Below, in pieces: positions 57,022 through 64,000 of a DNA stretch of 64,000 bases. Positions within the stretch are counted from its first letter, which is position 1. Every line of letters begins with the position of its first letter. The translations under genes and the position numbers were made by a program. Location: NCBI RefSeq assembly GCF_023278365.1, contig NZ_CP075338.1, positions 620,001 to 684,000 on the forward strand, written 5' to 3'. The notes below the pieces were generated by a model, which did not search any database, was not told the DNA's origin, and saw nothing but the letters and a program-made list of their open reading frames with translations. Source of the DNA: Epilithonimonas zeae. Lineage in GTDB: Bacteria; Bacteroidota; Bacteroidia; Flavobacteriales; Weeksellaceae.

Positions 57022-57216
57022 ATGCAACAAGGCACAGTAAAGTTTTTCAATGAAGCAAAAGGCTTCGGATTTATTTCTCCTGCAGATGGGAGTAAGGACG
57101 TATTTGTACATTCTTCAGGGTTGGTTACAGGATCTATCCGTGAAAATGATAAAGTGAATTTTAATATTCAACAAGGCGACAGAGGTTTAAATGCTGTCAA
57201 TGTGAAATTAGCATAA
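57022..57216 (+). CDS. CspA-family cold-shock protein
   Basis: A 64-aa single cold-shock domain with both RNA-binding motifs (KGFGFISP and VFVHSSGL). It binds single-stranded RNA or DNA as a chaperone. It follows the DEAD-box-like gene by 53 bp and may be co-transcribed. A long 3' region leads to the terminator at 57343. Confidence 0.96.
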   Translation: MQQGTVKFFNEAKGFGFISPADGSKDVFVHSSGLVTGSIRENDKVNFNIQQGDRGLNAVNVKLA

Positions 57217-57342
57217 GGTGAAACGACTTCATGCTTACAAAAGTTAAAGCTTTTTTTCTCATCTTTAGTAGATTAGACTGTTTTTAATATTTGTTTGAAT
57301 GAAATAGGGATATAACTACATCCGTTTTTTTCACGTTCATCC

Positions 57343-57371
57343 AACCTCTTGCAATTTTGCGAGAGGTTTTT
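57343..57371 (+). terminator. Intrinsic terminator after the cold-shock gene
   Basis: A 12-bp stem (AACCTCTTGCAA / TTGCGAGAGGTT, one G-T pair) with a 2-nt loop and T-run. It lies about 130 bp after the cold-shock stop codon and before the MaoC start at 57418, which supports that downstream start. Confidence 0.8.
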
Positions 57372-57417
57372 AAATGATTTAATAGTACAATACTTTAATC
57401 TATTATTTTTATATAAA

Positions 57418-57873
57418 ATGATTATTATCAACAATTTTGACGAATATAAATTGCTGGAGGGAACTATGGTCGGAGCATCATCTTGGCATAGGATCGATCA
57501 GAACCAAATTAACCTTTTTGCAGATGCCACTTTGGATCATCAGTGGATTCATACCGATGAAAAGAAAGCAGCAGAAGAAAGTCCCTATCATTCTACCATT
57601 GCCCATGGCTATTTAACACTTTCGTTGATTCCTTATCTCTGGAAGCAGATTGCTGAGGTCAGAAACATCAGTATGGAAATCAATTACGGAATAGAAATTT
57701 TTAGATTTGGCCAACCGGTAAAAGCTAATGATGAAGTAAGTCTTGAGGCAACTATTAAAACGGTAAACAATCTTAAAGGAACCATAAAAGTAGTGGTGGG
57801 CGCTAAACTGGTTATCAAAAACCAGGCAAAACCAGCTTATACGGGAGATGTGGTGTTTCTATATCATTTTTAG
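57418..57873 (+). CDS. MaoC-family (R)-specific enoyl-CoA hydratase-like protein
   Basis: The frame extends upstream to 57349, but that would run through the terminator hairpin. The ATG at 57418 gives a normal 151-aa hot-dog protein. The MaoC signature (NLFADATLDHQWIHTDEKKAAEE) contains the catalytic Asp and His, and STIAHGYLTLSLIP matches the substrate pocket. The usual role is hydration of (R)-3-hydroxyacyl-CoA; the pathway here is unknown. Confidence 0.9.
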   Translation: MIIINNFDEYKLLEGTMVGASSWHRIDQNQINLFADATLDHQWIHTDEKKAAEESPYHSTIAHGYLTLSLIPYLWKQIAEVRNISMEINYGIEIFRFGQPVKANDEVSLEATIKTVNNLKGTIKVVVGAKLVIKNQAKPAYTGDVVFLYHF

Positions 57874-57909
57874 AAGGAAGGTAAATGTAAGTAGACCATA
57901 AGTGATATA

Positions 57910-58938
57910 TTAATAATACTTTTTCTTCAACCACAAACTCGCCTTTACCAATAAGATAAGCACAGGAACTTCCACTAATGGTCCTATAACTCCTACGAAA
58001 GCCTGCGGAGAATCGATTCCGAAAACGGCTATTGCTACAGCTATCGCTAATTCAAAGTTGTTCCCTGTAGCGGTAAATGCGATTGAGGCATTTTTATCAT
58101 AGGGGATATTTAAAGATTTATTGATAAAGAAGCTGACAAAAAACATCATTAAAAAATAGATAACCAACGGTACGGCAACTTTTATCACATCCATTGGCAG
58201 CTCCAATATTTTGTCTCCTTTCAGACTAAACATTATTACAATGGTAAATAGTAAAGCATACAATGTAACAGGTGATATTCTTGGAACAAATTTTCTATTA
58301 TACCATTCTATACCTTTTGATTTGATAAGATAGTAACGACTTAGAAAGCCTGCCAAAAATGGAATCCCTAAATAAATCAATACACTTTCTGTAACATCTT
58401 TCATTGATACCGTTACGTTGAAGTTGGCCAGTCCTAATTTACCTGGCAATACATTGATGAACAGCCAAACTAAAAAGCTGTAAGAAACCACCTGAAAGAT
58501 ACTGTTCATTGCAACCAGCATAGCAGTGTATTCTCTGTTTGCTTTAGCTAAATCACTCCAAACGATAACCATTGCAATGCATCTCGCCAGGCCTATCAAT
58601 ATCAGGCCTGTCATATAATCGGGTTCATTTCTTAGAAATAAAACGGCTAATCCGAACATCAGCACCGTGCCGACAAACCAATTGAGAAATAATGAAAGAC
58701 CTATTACTTTTTTATCTTTGAAAGCTTGGGGTAATAATGAATAATCAACTTTTGCCAAAGGTGGGTACATCATCAAAATAAGACCAACTGCCAATGGAAT
58801 ATTTGTCGTTCCTACGGACATTGCATTTGTAATTTGTGAAATTGAAGGAAAGAAATATCCTAAGCCTATACCTGCTACAATTGCAAGGAATATCCATAAG
58901 GTAAGGTAGCGGTCAAGAAATTTTAGCTTTGGTTGCAT
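57910..58938 (-). CDS. acr3: ACR3-family arsenite efflux transporter
   Basis: A 342-aa membrane protein with ten helices. It contains the conserved Cys in [16 protein letters not shown] and the [18 protein letters not shown] segment typical of ACR3. It exports As(III) with proton antiport. It is the last gene of the arsenic cluster, 5 bp after the ArsC-like gene. Confidence 0.95.
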   Translation of the reverse strand: MQPKLKFLDRYLTLWIFLAIVAGIGLGYFFPSISQITNAMSVGTTNIPLAVGLILMMYPPLAKVDYSLLPQAFKDKKVIGLSLFLNWFVGTVLMFGLAVLFLRNEPDYMTGLILIGLARCIAMVIVWSDLAKANREYTAMLVAMNSIFQVVSYSFLVWLFINVLPGKLGLANFNVTVSMKDVTESVLIYLGIPFLAGFLSRYYLIKSKGIEWYNRKFVPRISPVTLYALLFTIVIMFSLKGDKILELPMDVIKVAVPLVIYFLMMFFVSFFINKSLNIPYDKNASIAFTATGNNFELAIAVAIAVFGIDSPQAFVGVIGPLVEVPVLILLVKASLWLKKKYY

Positions 58939-58943
58939 AAAAA

Positions 58944-59555
58944 CTATTTTTTTATCTTAGAGAAAACGTAGAACATTTCAGAAGCAATATGCAAACTTCT
59001 TTCTGCATATACCAGTGGCTGCTGCGCTGTGTTATCGGAGATTTTAGGATCTTCGAATGTGATAGGGATTCTTTTCTCTGCTCCTGCTATGAAAGGACAA
59101 CCACCGTCTGCTTGTGAACAGGTCAGAATTGCGGCAAAACCGGATGTAGGATTGAACGCACTATCATATCTTTTTGAAAATCCAATTATAGGTAACGAAT
59201 CATCATTGTACTTGATAACATATACAGGGTTATTTTCATCCGCAATTTTGAAAATATTAAAGCCTTGATTTACGAGTGTCTCAGCCACTTTCGGAAATAG
59301 TGCTGTTTCTTCCGTACCTCCCGAATAACAATGTACATTTGGAATATTAAAATAGGCAGCTCCAACTTGCGCCCAGATTTGTGAGAGGTGGCTTCTGCGT
59401 GAATTATGGGTACAAATGAAATTGATGTTAATATCTTTTCCTTCATCCATTTTTTGCTGTACAAAATCAATTAATGGCTGCAATGTGATTTTTCTCTCCT
59501 CACTAATGCTTTGATGTTGCAATTGCTGTATAGTATTGGTTAATTCTGGATACAT
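58944..59555 (-). CDS. Low-molecular-weight phosphatase-fold arsenate reductase-like protein
   Basis: A 203-aa protein with the PTP P-loop CTHNSRR (CX5R) near residue 47 and an Asp-type loop at the C-terminal side ([10 protein letters not shown]). It fits the LMW-phosphatase-type ArsC group that reduces As(V) to As(III). It is longer than the usual 130-140 aa ArsC, with an N-terminal extension, and the second and third redox Cys are only partly evident. The electron donor is unknown. Confidence 0.8.
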   Translation of the reverse strand: MYPELTNTIQQLQHQSISEERKITLQPLIDFVQQKMDEGKDININFICTHNSRRSHLSQIWAQVGAAYFNIPNVHCYSGGTEETALFPKVAETLVNQGFNIFKIADENNPVYVIKYNDDSLPIIGFSKRYDSAFNPTSGFAAILTCSQADGGCPFIAGAEKRIPITFEDPKISDNTAQQPLVYAERSLHIASEMFYVFSKIKK

Positions 59556-59580
59556 AGTCTTTATTTAAGCTTTATTCTTA

Positions 59581-60072
59581 TTAATCTATTCCGATATTTT
59601 TGCTTCTACGTTCCATAAGGACGTTATCTTTCCAAATCCCATTTTTCTTACCGATCTTTTCTCGGTAACCTACTAATCGGAATCCGCATTTCTCGTGTAG
59701 CTTGATACTGCTTTCATTTTCAGCGAATATACCGGACTGTAATGTCCATATCCCGTTTTCTTCGCTTTGTTGGATTAATTCTGTCAAAAGAGTTTTTCCG
59801 ATTCCTTTACCTCGTGCATCCGTTGCAACATAAACGCTTACTTCAGCTAAACCCGAATAGACACATCGGCTTGAAACCGGTGTCAAAGCGGTCCATCCCA
59901 ACATTTTATTGTTATTAAAAATGCTGATTCTACAAAAATCGAGATGTGTTTTATCCCATTCCTCCCATTGTGGAGAATCGTTCTGAAAAGTAGCTATATT
60001 GGTTGCTAATCCCTGTTTGTAGATTTCTATGACTTCCGAAAAATTGTCTTTAGTTATAGGTCTGATTTCCAT
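59581..60072 (-). CDS. GNAT acetyltransferase of the phosphinothricin/ArsN type
   Basis: The frame starts at 60093 but Met8 at 60072 gives the typical MEIRPITKDNF start. The 163-residue product has the acetyl-CoA motif (SVYVATDARGKGIGKTLL) and a conserved GFRLVGYREKIGKKNGIW tail, as in phosphinothricin acetyltransferases. In arsenic clusters this type (ArsN) acetylates organoarsenical antibiotics such as arsinothricin. That role is inferred from position. Confidence 0.85.
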   Translation of the reverse strand: MEIRPITKDNFSEVIEIYKQGLATNIATFQNDSPQWEEWDKTHLDFCRISIFNNNKMLGWTALTPVSSRCVYSGLAEVSVYVATDARGKGIGKTLLTELIQQSEENGIWTLQSGIFAENESSIKLHEKCGFRLVGYREKIGKKNGIWKDNVLMERRSKNIGID

Positions 60073-60086
60073 TATGCATTCTTTTT

Positions 60087-60551
60087 TTAGCAACAGCCCG
60101 AATTAGGAGTACAGCACGAAGTATTCAAATCAGAAAGTTTGACATTTTGTTTTCCTTCAGGAATTCCGCAAGCCTCATTAGCCAGACAAGCAGTTTGTTT
60201 ATTTTTTAGAACAAAATTATTTCCGTTAAAATCCAAATCATATTTTCCGATGGTCGTGCTTTGATATTCAACTTCTATCTCTGAATCTTCGATTCCCAGT
60301 TTGTCTTCGCATAGTGATATGATATCAAGAAGTTTGGTAGGCTTCAATCTATGTTCAAAGTCGTTCGCATTCCACAATTGAAAATTGACAACCTTTTCTC
60401 TTCTTGTATTACCACCACAGTCTATGAAATGTTTTGTAATAACTCCTATTTCTGTAACGTGAAAATGCTCAGGAACAAATTTCCCGTTCTCTAACTGAAA
60501 TTCTACATTGTTCAATGTTGGTAAGATTTCTTTGATTTTTGATAGCTTCAT
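60087..60551 (-). CDS. DUF6428 family protein with Cys-rich C-terminus
   Basis: A 154-aa cytoplasmic protein matching DUF6428 (LENGKFVPEHFHVTEIGVITK, DIISLCEDKLG), a family often found in arsenic operons. The tail SCCTPNSGCC has four Cys and could bind As(III). The function is unknown. It is the first gene after the ArsR-type operator at 60582 and is 14 bp before the GNAT gene. Confidence 0.78.
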   Translation of the reverse strand: MKLSKIKEILPTLNNVEFQLENGKFVPEHFHVTEIGVITKHFIDCGGNTRREKVVNFQLWNANDFEHRLKPTKLLDIISLCEDKLGIEDSEIEVEYQSTTIGKYDLDFNGNNFVLKNKQTACLANEACGIPEGKQNVKLSDLNTSCCTPNSGCC

Positions 60552-60581
60552 AATAATTAATATTTAGGTTGTTTTAATTTT

Positions 60582-60600
60582 ATATTGCAATATGACGATA
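60582..60600. promoter_or_regulatory. ArsR-type operator upstream of the DUF6428 gene
   Basis: ATATTGCAATATGACGATA differs at one base from the site upstream of arsR (60966-60984). The half ATATTGCAATAT is a perfect palindrome. It should allow the arsR product to control the structural genes as well as itself. Confidence 0.7.
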
Positions 60601-60622
60601 ATAAAAACTATAAAAAAAGTTT

Positions 60623-60952
60623 TTAGCAGCATTGCCCAACTTTTACATCCTGTTCAAAAAACTGATTAAGCAATCCCTGAACCTCTTTCCATTTTTTATC
60701 TTCAATACAATAGCAAACAGATTTTCCTTCAATAGTCCCTTGAATAATCCCGATACTTTTCAATTCTTTCAAATGTTGCGAGATGGTTGCTTGCGCTAAT
60801 CCTAACTCGTCTACCAAATCATTACAGATACAAGCTTTCTGATTAATGATGTGTTGCAGAATTGCAATTCTGGCAGGATGCGCCAAAACTTTGAAAAGAG
60901 AAGCCAGGTTATTTTGCTCGGCTGTGAATATTTCTGTTTTAGTAAGTCCCAT
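60623..60952 (-). CDS. arsR: ArsR/SmtB-family metalloregulator
   Basis: A 109-aa winged-helix repressor (LFKVLAHPARIAILQHIINQ, LGLAQATISQHLKELKSIGII). Metal-binding Cys residues are in ACICNDL (CxC) and the C-terminal GQCC. It should release its operators when As(III) is bound. It is the first gene of the arsenic cluster and is followed by the second operator. Confidence 0.93.
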   Translation of the reverse strand: MGLTKTEIFTAEQNNLASLFKVLAHPARIAILQHIINQKACICNDLVDELGLAQATISQHLKELKSIGIIQGTIEGKSVCYCIEDKKWKEVQGLLNQFFEQDVKVGQCC

Positions 60953-60965
60953 AATTAATATTTTA

Positions 60966-60984
60966 ATATTGCAATATTACGATA
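60966..60984. promoter_or_regulatory. ArsR-type operator upstream of arsR
   Basis: ATATTGCAATATTACGATA lies 13 bp before the arsR ATG and matches the site at 60582-60600 in 18 of 19 positions. This fits autoregulation. Confidence 0.7.
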
Positions 60985-61050
60985 TTGTTTTGAATTTGAA
61001 ATTTTTTTAATTAAATTTTTCTGTCAACCAAAAATTAATATCCCAATTAA

Positions 61051-63318
61051 TTAATTAGTAAAACAAAGCCTTGCCATCAGATAACTGACGGTAGATTCTG
61101 CACCCTGATTGAGATTTACATTTTTTTCCTCAATTCCGTCGTAGCAACCTCCTGTTGCAGGGTTGTAAACGATCTGATTCAAATGATTTTTTCCCAAAAA
61201 CCAGTTAAAAGAATTCTGCATCATTTGTAAATATTTTTCATCATTAAAAGTTTTGTAAAATAATGATAATGCCAAAACCGTGTAAGCAACATCGATAGGC
61301 TGTTCTCCGCCAATTGGAGTATCATTTTCTGTGTTTTTTTTTTGCATCCAACCTTTATTGGAAATTACTTTTATACTATTATCAATCATAATTTTAGATA
61401 GTAAAAACCCGAAAGATTCTTCCGCAATTTGTTTGTAAATCTCATCTTTTGTTGAAATCCACGCGTACAGTAAAGCTTCCGGTAATACGCTGTTTCCGTA
61501 AGTCAGATAATTCTCAAACCAATGCCAATCGTCTTTTGCTTCGTGTTGATACATTTTCACTAGACGATTCGCTAATCCTTTTAATAAGGGAAAATTTTTT
61601 TCTGAATTTTGATAATGCAATCCTTTAATAATAAAAGCCATTGCTCTTGTAGAATGGATTTTTTCTGCCCGGATAAGATTTTTTTGAATGATTTTCTCTG
61701 CAGTTTCGGAAAACTCCTGCGGCAAAATTTCTTTTAATGAAATCAAATAGCCTAATGCCCAGATTGCTCTTCCGTTGGAGTCTTCAAGATTAGTTTCATA
61801 GTTTTGACTAGTGAATTGTTTTTGTTTATTTACATAATTCAGAAAACTTCCGTCTTTTTGCTGGCAAAATTTAATAAAGTTTAAATAAATTGAAATTAAT
61901 TGCAGATCTGCTTTGTCTTTATTGATTTGAAAATGCCTGCAAATAGCAATCATCGCCCGCGCGTTGTCATCCAGTGTGTAACCTGAATTGATATCTGGTT
62001 TACTGATCTTTGAAAACTGAATCATCCCGAAATCGGTTGTCATATTTTGAATATGCCCAAGATTGATTTCCGGTAGAGTATAATTGAGTTCTGTTTTATT
62101 ATTTTTAAATTTCTGAAATAACAGAGCGTGTAAGATAGATGAATTTTCCCAAGCCGTTGGAGCCATTTTTTCGAGTGATTTTGAACGTAAATTTTCCCGT
62201 TTGCTTTCATTTTCTAATAATGTGTTTACAGCAACAGATAACTGCTCCGGAGCTTCAAAATCAATAATAATTCCGGTCTCTTCCTTTAAAACTTCCAAAG
62301 CGTGTGGAATTGGAGTGGAAACAACGGCGCATCCACAGCTGATTGCATAGGAAAATGTGCCGCTCACTGCCTGATTTCTGTCTTTTGACGTGAAAAGATA
62401 AACATCGGTAAGCTGAAGATATTCTAGTAATTCCGGGAGTGGCAGATAATCATTGATAAAACGGATGTTGTTTTCCAGATGAAGTTTACAAGTGAGATCT
62501 TCTAAAAAATCACGATATTTTTCGCCTTCGTGCCTTACTATGGCAGGATGTGTTTTGCCAAGAATTAAAAAAATAACATCAGGATTTTTAGCAATGATTT
62601 CCGGTAAGGCTTTCAGTGTCGTTTCAATATTTTTTCCCGAACTTAATAATCCGAAAGTTGAAAGAACCTTTTTGTTTTTAAGATTATACTTTTCTTTCAG
62701 AGCAATTTTGTCTGTGAATGGCAAAAGGTGTGTTCCGTGGGGTATTACCGTAATTTTATCGAAAGGAATTTCATAATCATTCGAAAGAATTTCCGCAGAA
62801 ATACTAGTCATTACAACAAGAGATTTTGCAAAACCGGCGATTTCTTTCACCTTTTCCTTTAGCTCTTTATCAGGTTTTGGCAGAACAGTGTGAAAAGTGA
62901 TAATAACATCTTTTTTTAAGTTCTTGAGAAAAAGATACAAACCATTTCGGGTTTCATTAAAAAAGCCGAATTCGTGTTGAAGCATCACCAACTCAACTGT
63001 ATCGTTTTTATTGATCTTTGCCGCCAATTCCAAATAAGAAACGGCATCTGAGATATTTAATTTATACTCGGTATATTCATTATACTCATAATTTTCCTCT
63101 TCTGTTTCTATCGGGCAAATCATCGCATTGAATGATTCTCCGAATTTCGAATGAAGAGATTTTATAAGATCCTGTGTATAAGTGGCAATTCCGCATACCT
63201 TTGGAGGAAAAGTGCTTACAAAGACAATGTTGGTTTTATTATAGGTTTTGTGCTTTTTGTCATTATAAGATTGTCTAATTGCTTTATCCTCCACGTCTGA
63301 ATTAATATTTTTATTCAT
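61051..63318 (-). CDS. GT4 glycosyltransferase fused to an (alpha/alpha)6-type C-terminal domain
   Basis: A 755-aa protein. Residues of about 25-390 form a GT4 (GT-B) glycosyltransferase (FVSTFPPKVCGIATYTQDLI, VMLQHEFGFF, LLSSGKNIETTLKALPEII, ETGIIIDFEAPEQLSVAV). Residues of about 420-755 look like a six-hairpin helical region (YTLDDNARAMIAICRH, EDSNGRAIWALGYLIS, FENYLTYGNSVLPEALLYAW). The combination with the neighbouring GH130 gene is common in Bacteroidetes and suggests mannan- or mannoside-related glycan metabolism. Confidence 0.82.
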   Translation of the reverse strand: MNKNINSDVEDKAIRQSYNDKKHKTYNKTNIVFVSTFPPKVCGIATYTQDLIKSLHSKFGESFNAMICPIETEEENYEYNEYTEYKLNISDAVSYLELAAKINKNDTVELVMLQHEFGFFNETRNGLYLFLKNLKKDVIITFHTVLPKPDKELKEKVKEIAGFAKSLVVMTSISAEILSNDYEIPFDKITVIPHGTHLLPFTDKIALKEKYNLKNKKVLSTFGLLSSGKNIETTLKALPEIIAKNPDVIFLILGKTHPAIVRHEGEKYRDFLEDLTCKLHLENNIRFINDYLPLPELLEYLQLTDVYLFTSKDRNQAVSGTFSYAISCGCAVVSTPIPHALEVLKEETGIIIDFEAPEQLSVAVNTLLENESKRENLRSKSLEKMAPTAWENSSILHALLFQKFKNNKTELNYTLPEINLGHIQNMTTDFGMIQFSKISKPDINSGYTLDDNARAMIAICRHFQINKDKADLQLISIYLNFIKFCQQKDGSFLNYVNKQKQFTSQNYETNLEDSNGRAIWALGYLISLKEILPQEFSETAEKIIQKNLIRAEKIHSTRAMAFIIKGLHYQNSEKNFPLLKGLANRLVKMYQHEAKDDWHWFENYLTYGNSVLPEALLYAWISTKDEIYKQIAEESFGFLLSKIMIDNSIKVISNKGWMQKKNTENDTPIGGEQPIDVAYTVLALSLFYKTFNDEKYLQMMQNSFNWFLGKNHLNQIVYNPATGGCYDGIEEKNVNLNQGAESTVSYLMARLCFTN

Positions 63319-63357
63319 TTTTAATTTTTTCTTTAACCATATTCTGCCTAATCATCT

Positions 63358-64000
63358 TTATACAGCGTACATCATTAATTCTTTCAAGAGTTTTGAAATA
63401 TTGAGTGATGCAACAGCTATTCTTTCGTCTGCAGCTCCATAATAGATATACAGTCTGTCATTTTCTACAATGGTTCCTGTCGGGAAACAGACATTGTTGA
63501 CTTCACCCTTCAGTTCCCATTCTTCTTCGGGTTTGAAAAGCGGATAGGGAAGTCGGGAAATTTCTTTTTCCGGGTTTTCAAGATCCAATAAAGCTGCACA
63601 GGCGTTGTAAACATAACCGTTAATGGTATCATAAACACCGTGATAAATCATTAGCCAGCCGTATTCTGTTTCTATTGGCGGACATCCGCCTCCGATATAA
63701 CTTGATTCGTGATCATATTTCGGAGATAAAAGAATATGGTCTTTAAAATGTGAAAAGTAATCCTGCCAGAAATCAGAATTGAGATCTTCGATATTTTTTA
63801 CGCTGACGATCTGAATTTCAGGTCTTATCCTGTGAATGAAATAAAATTTATCGTTTATTTTTCTGGGGAAGAAAATCAGATTTTTATCCCATAAAAAGAT
63901 GGGGTCACTGTCAGGATGATTGATTTGAAATTCATTGTATCTTCTATATTTATCAGGGATTGAACCCTCTGATTCCGATAAAAGCTTAAACTCTTTATAA
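63358..64000 (-). CDS. GH130-family glycoside phosphorylase (5' end beyond window)
   Basis: The frame is open to the window edge with no start codon upstream of the internal ATG at 63651, so about 214 C-terminal residues are seen. The family pattern is clear: KNLIFFPRKINDKFYFIHRI, SSYIGGGCPPIETEYGWL, IYHGVYD and GTIVENDRLYIYYGAADERI. GH130 enzymes phosphorolyse beta-mannosides. It lies 39 bp before the GT4 gene on the same strand, so the two are likely co-transcribed. Confidence 0.85.
   Translation of the reverse strand, partial: YKEFKLLSESEGSIPDKYRRYNEFQINHPDSDPIFLWDKNLIFFPRKINDKFYFIHRIRPEIQIVSVKNIEDLNSDFWQDYFSHFKDHILLSPKYDHESSYIGGGCPPIETEYGWLMIYHGVYDTINGYVYNACAALLDLENPEKEISRLPYPLFKPEEEWELKGEVNNVCFPTGTIVENDRLYIYYGAADERIAVASLNISKLLKELMMYAV

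Overview
The window looks like chromosome from a member of the Flavobacteriia, most likely Chryseobacterium or a close relative in the Weeksellaceae. The evidence is AT-rich DNA, many secreted proteins ending in type IX secretion (T9SS) type A sorting domains, TAnnTTTG-type promoter boxes, TPR-containing regulators and a long (1396 aa) Bacteroidetes-type Cas9. No rRNA or tRNA gene was seen. The genus is an inference from gene style, not from a marker gene.

Region 0-11.5 kb holds the tail of an ELWxTDGT-repeat T9SS protein, then mostly minus-strand genes: a cation diffusion facilitator, a three-PAS cytoplasmic histidine kinase, a GT39-type membrane glycosyltransferase, a general-stress short-chain dehydrogenase, a TPR/LuxR regulator and a 1048-aa T9SS propeller protein. 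An IS3-family element follows at about 11.9-13.1 kb with a programmed-frameshift site. Next come a T9SS choice-of-anchor protein, a TPR histidine kinase with its NarL-type regulator, an ArsR-like stub plus AraC-type regulator, and a Tet(X)-like flavin monooxygenase.

Region 20-36.7 kb is accessory: a DUF2306 membrane protein, an AraC-type membrane regulator, an ABC exporter whose permease is fused to an M1 peptidase and which sits with a DUF2975/XRE pair, serine beta-lactamase-like proteins, a MocR-type regulator with a palindromic site facing a GNAT gene, an AAA ATPase, a YggS-type PLP protein and a Crp regulator. Several genes here are broken: a serine hydrolase with one nonsense codon, a metallo-beta-lactamase-fold hydrolase frameshifted just before its HAHADH motif, and small decayed ORFs.

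Region 36.8-46.4 kb has a TPR/AraC regulator overlapping a TPR protein that lacks a DNA-binding domain, then a tight run of four T9SS cargo genes: two ELWxTDGT proteins, one leucine-rich-repeat protein and one M36 fungalysin.

Region 46.6-53.7 kb is a complete type II-C CRISPR-Cas locus: a divergent minus-strand tracrRNA, cas9, cas1, cas2 and an array of 18 identical 47-bp repeats with 17 spacers of exactly 30 bp. The anti-repeat orientation shows that the array is read right to left, opposite to the cas genes. In that orientation each repeat carries TTG-N21-TATCTTTG, a good match to the Bacteroidetes housekeeping promoter, so each spacer may have its own promoter. A degenerate second copy of the tracrRNA 3' module lies beyond the tracrRNA terminator.

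Region 53.8-64 kb has a Crp regulator reading towards the array, a GT14-type glycosyltransferase, a DEAD-box-like protein with several catalytic motifs lost followed by a cold-shock protein, a MaoC dehydratase, an arsenic-resistance cluster (arsR, DUF6428, GNAT, arsC-like, acr3) with two nearly identical ArsR-type operators, and a GT4 glycosyltransferase with a GH130 gene cut by the window end.
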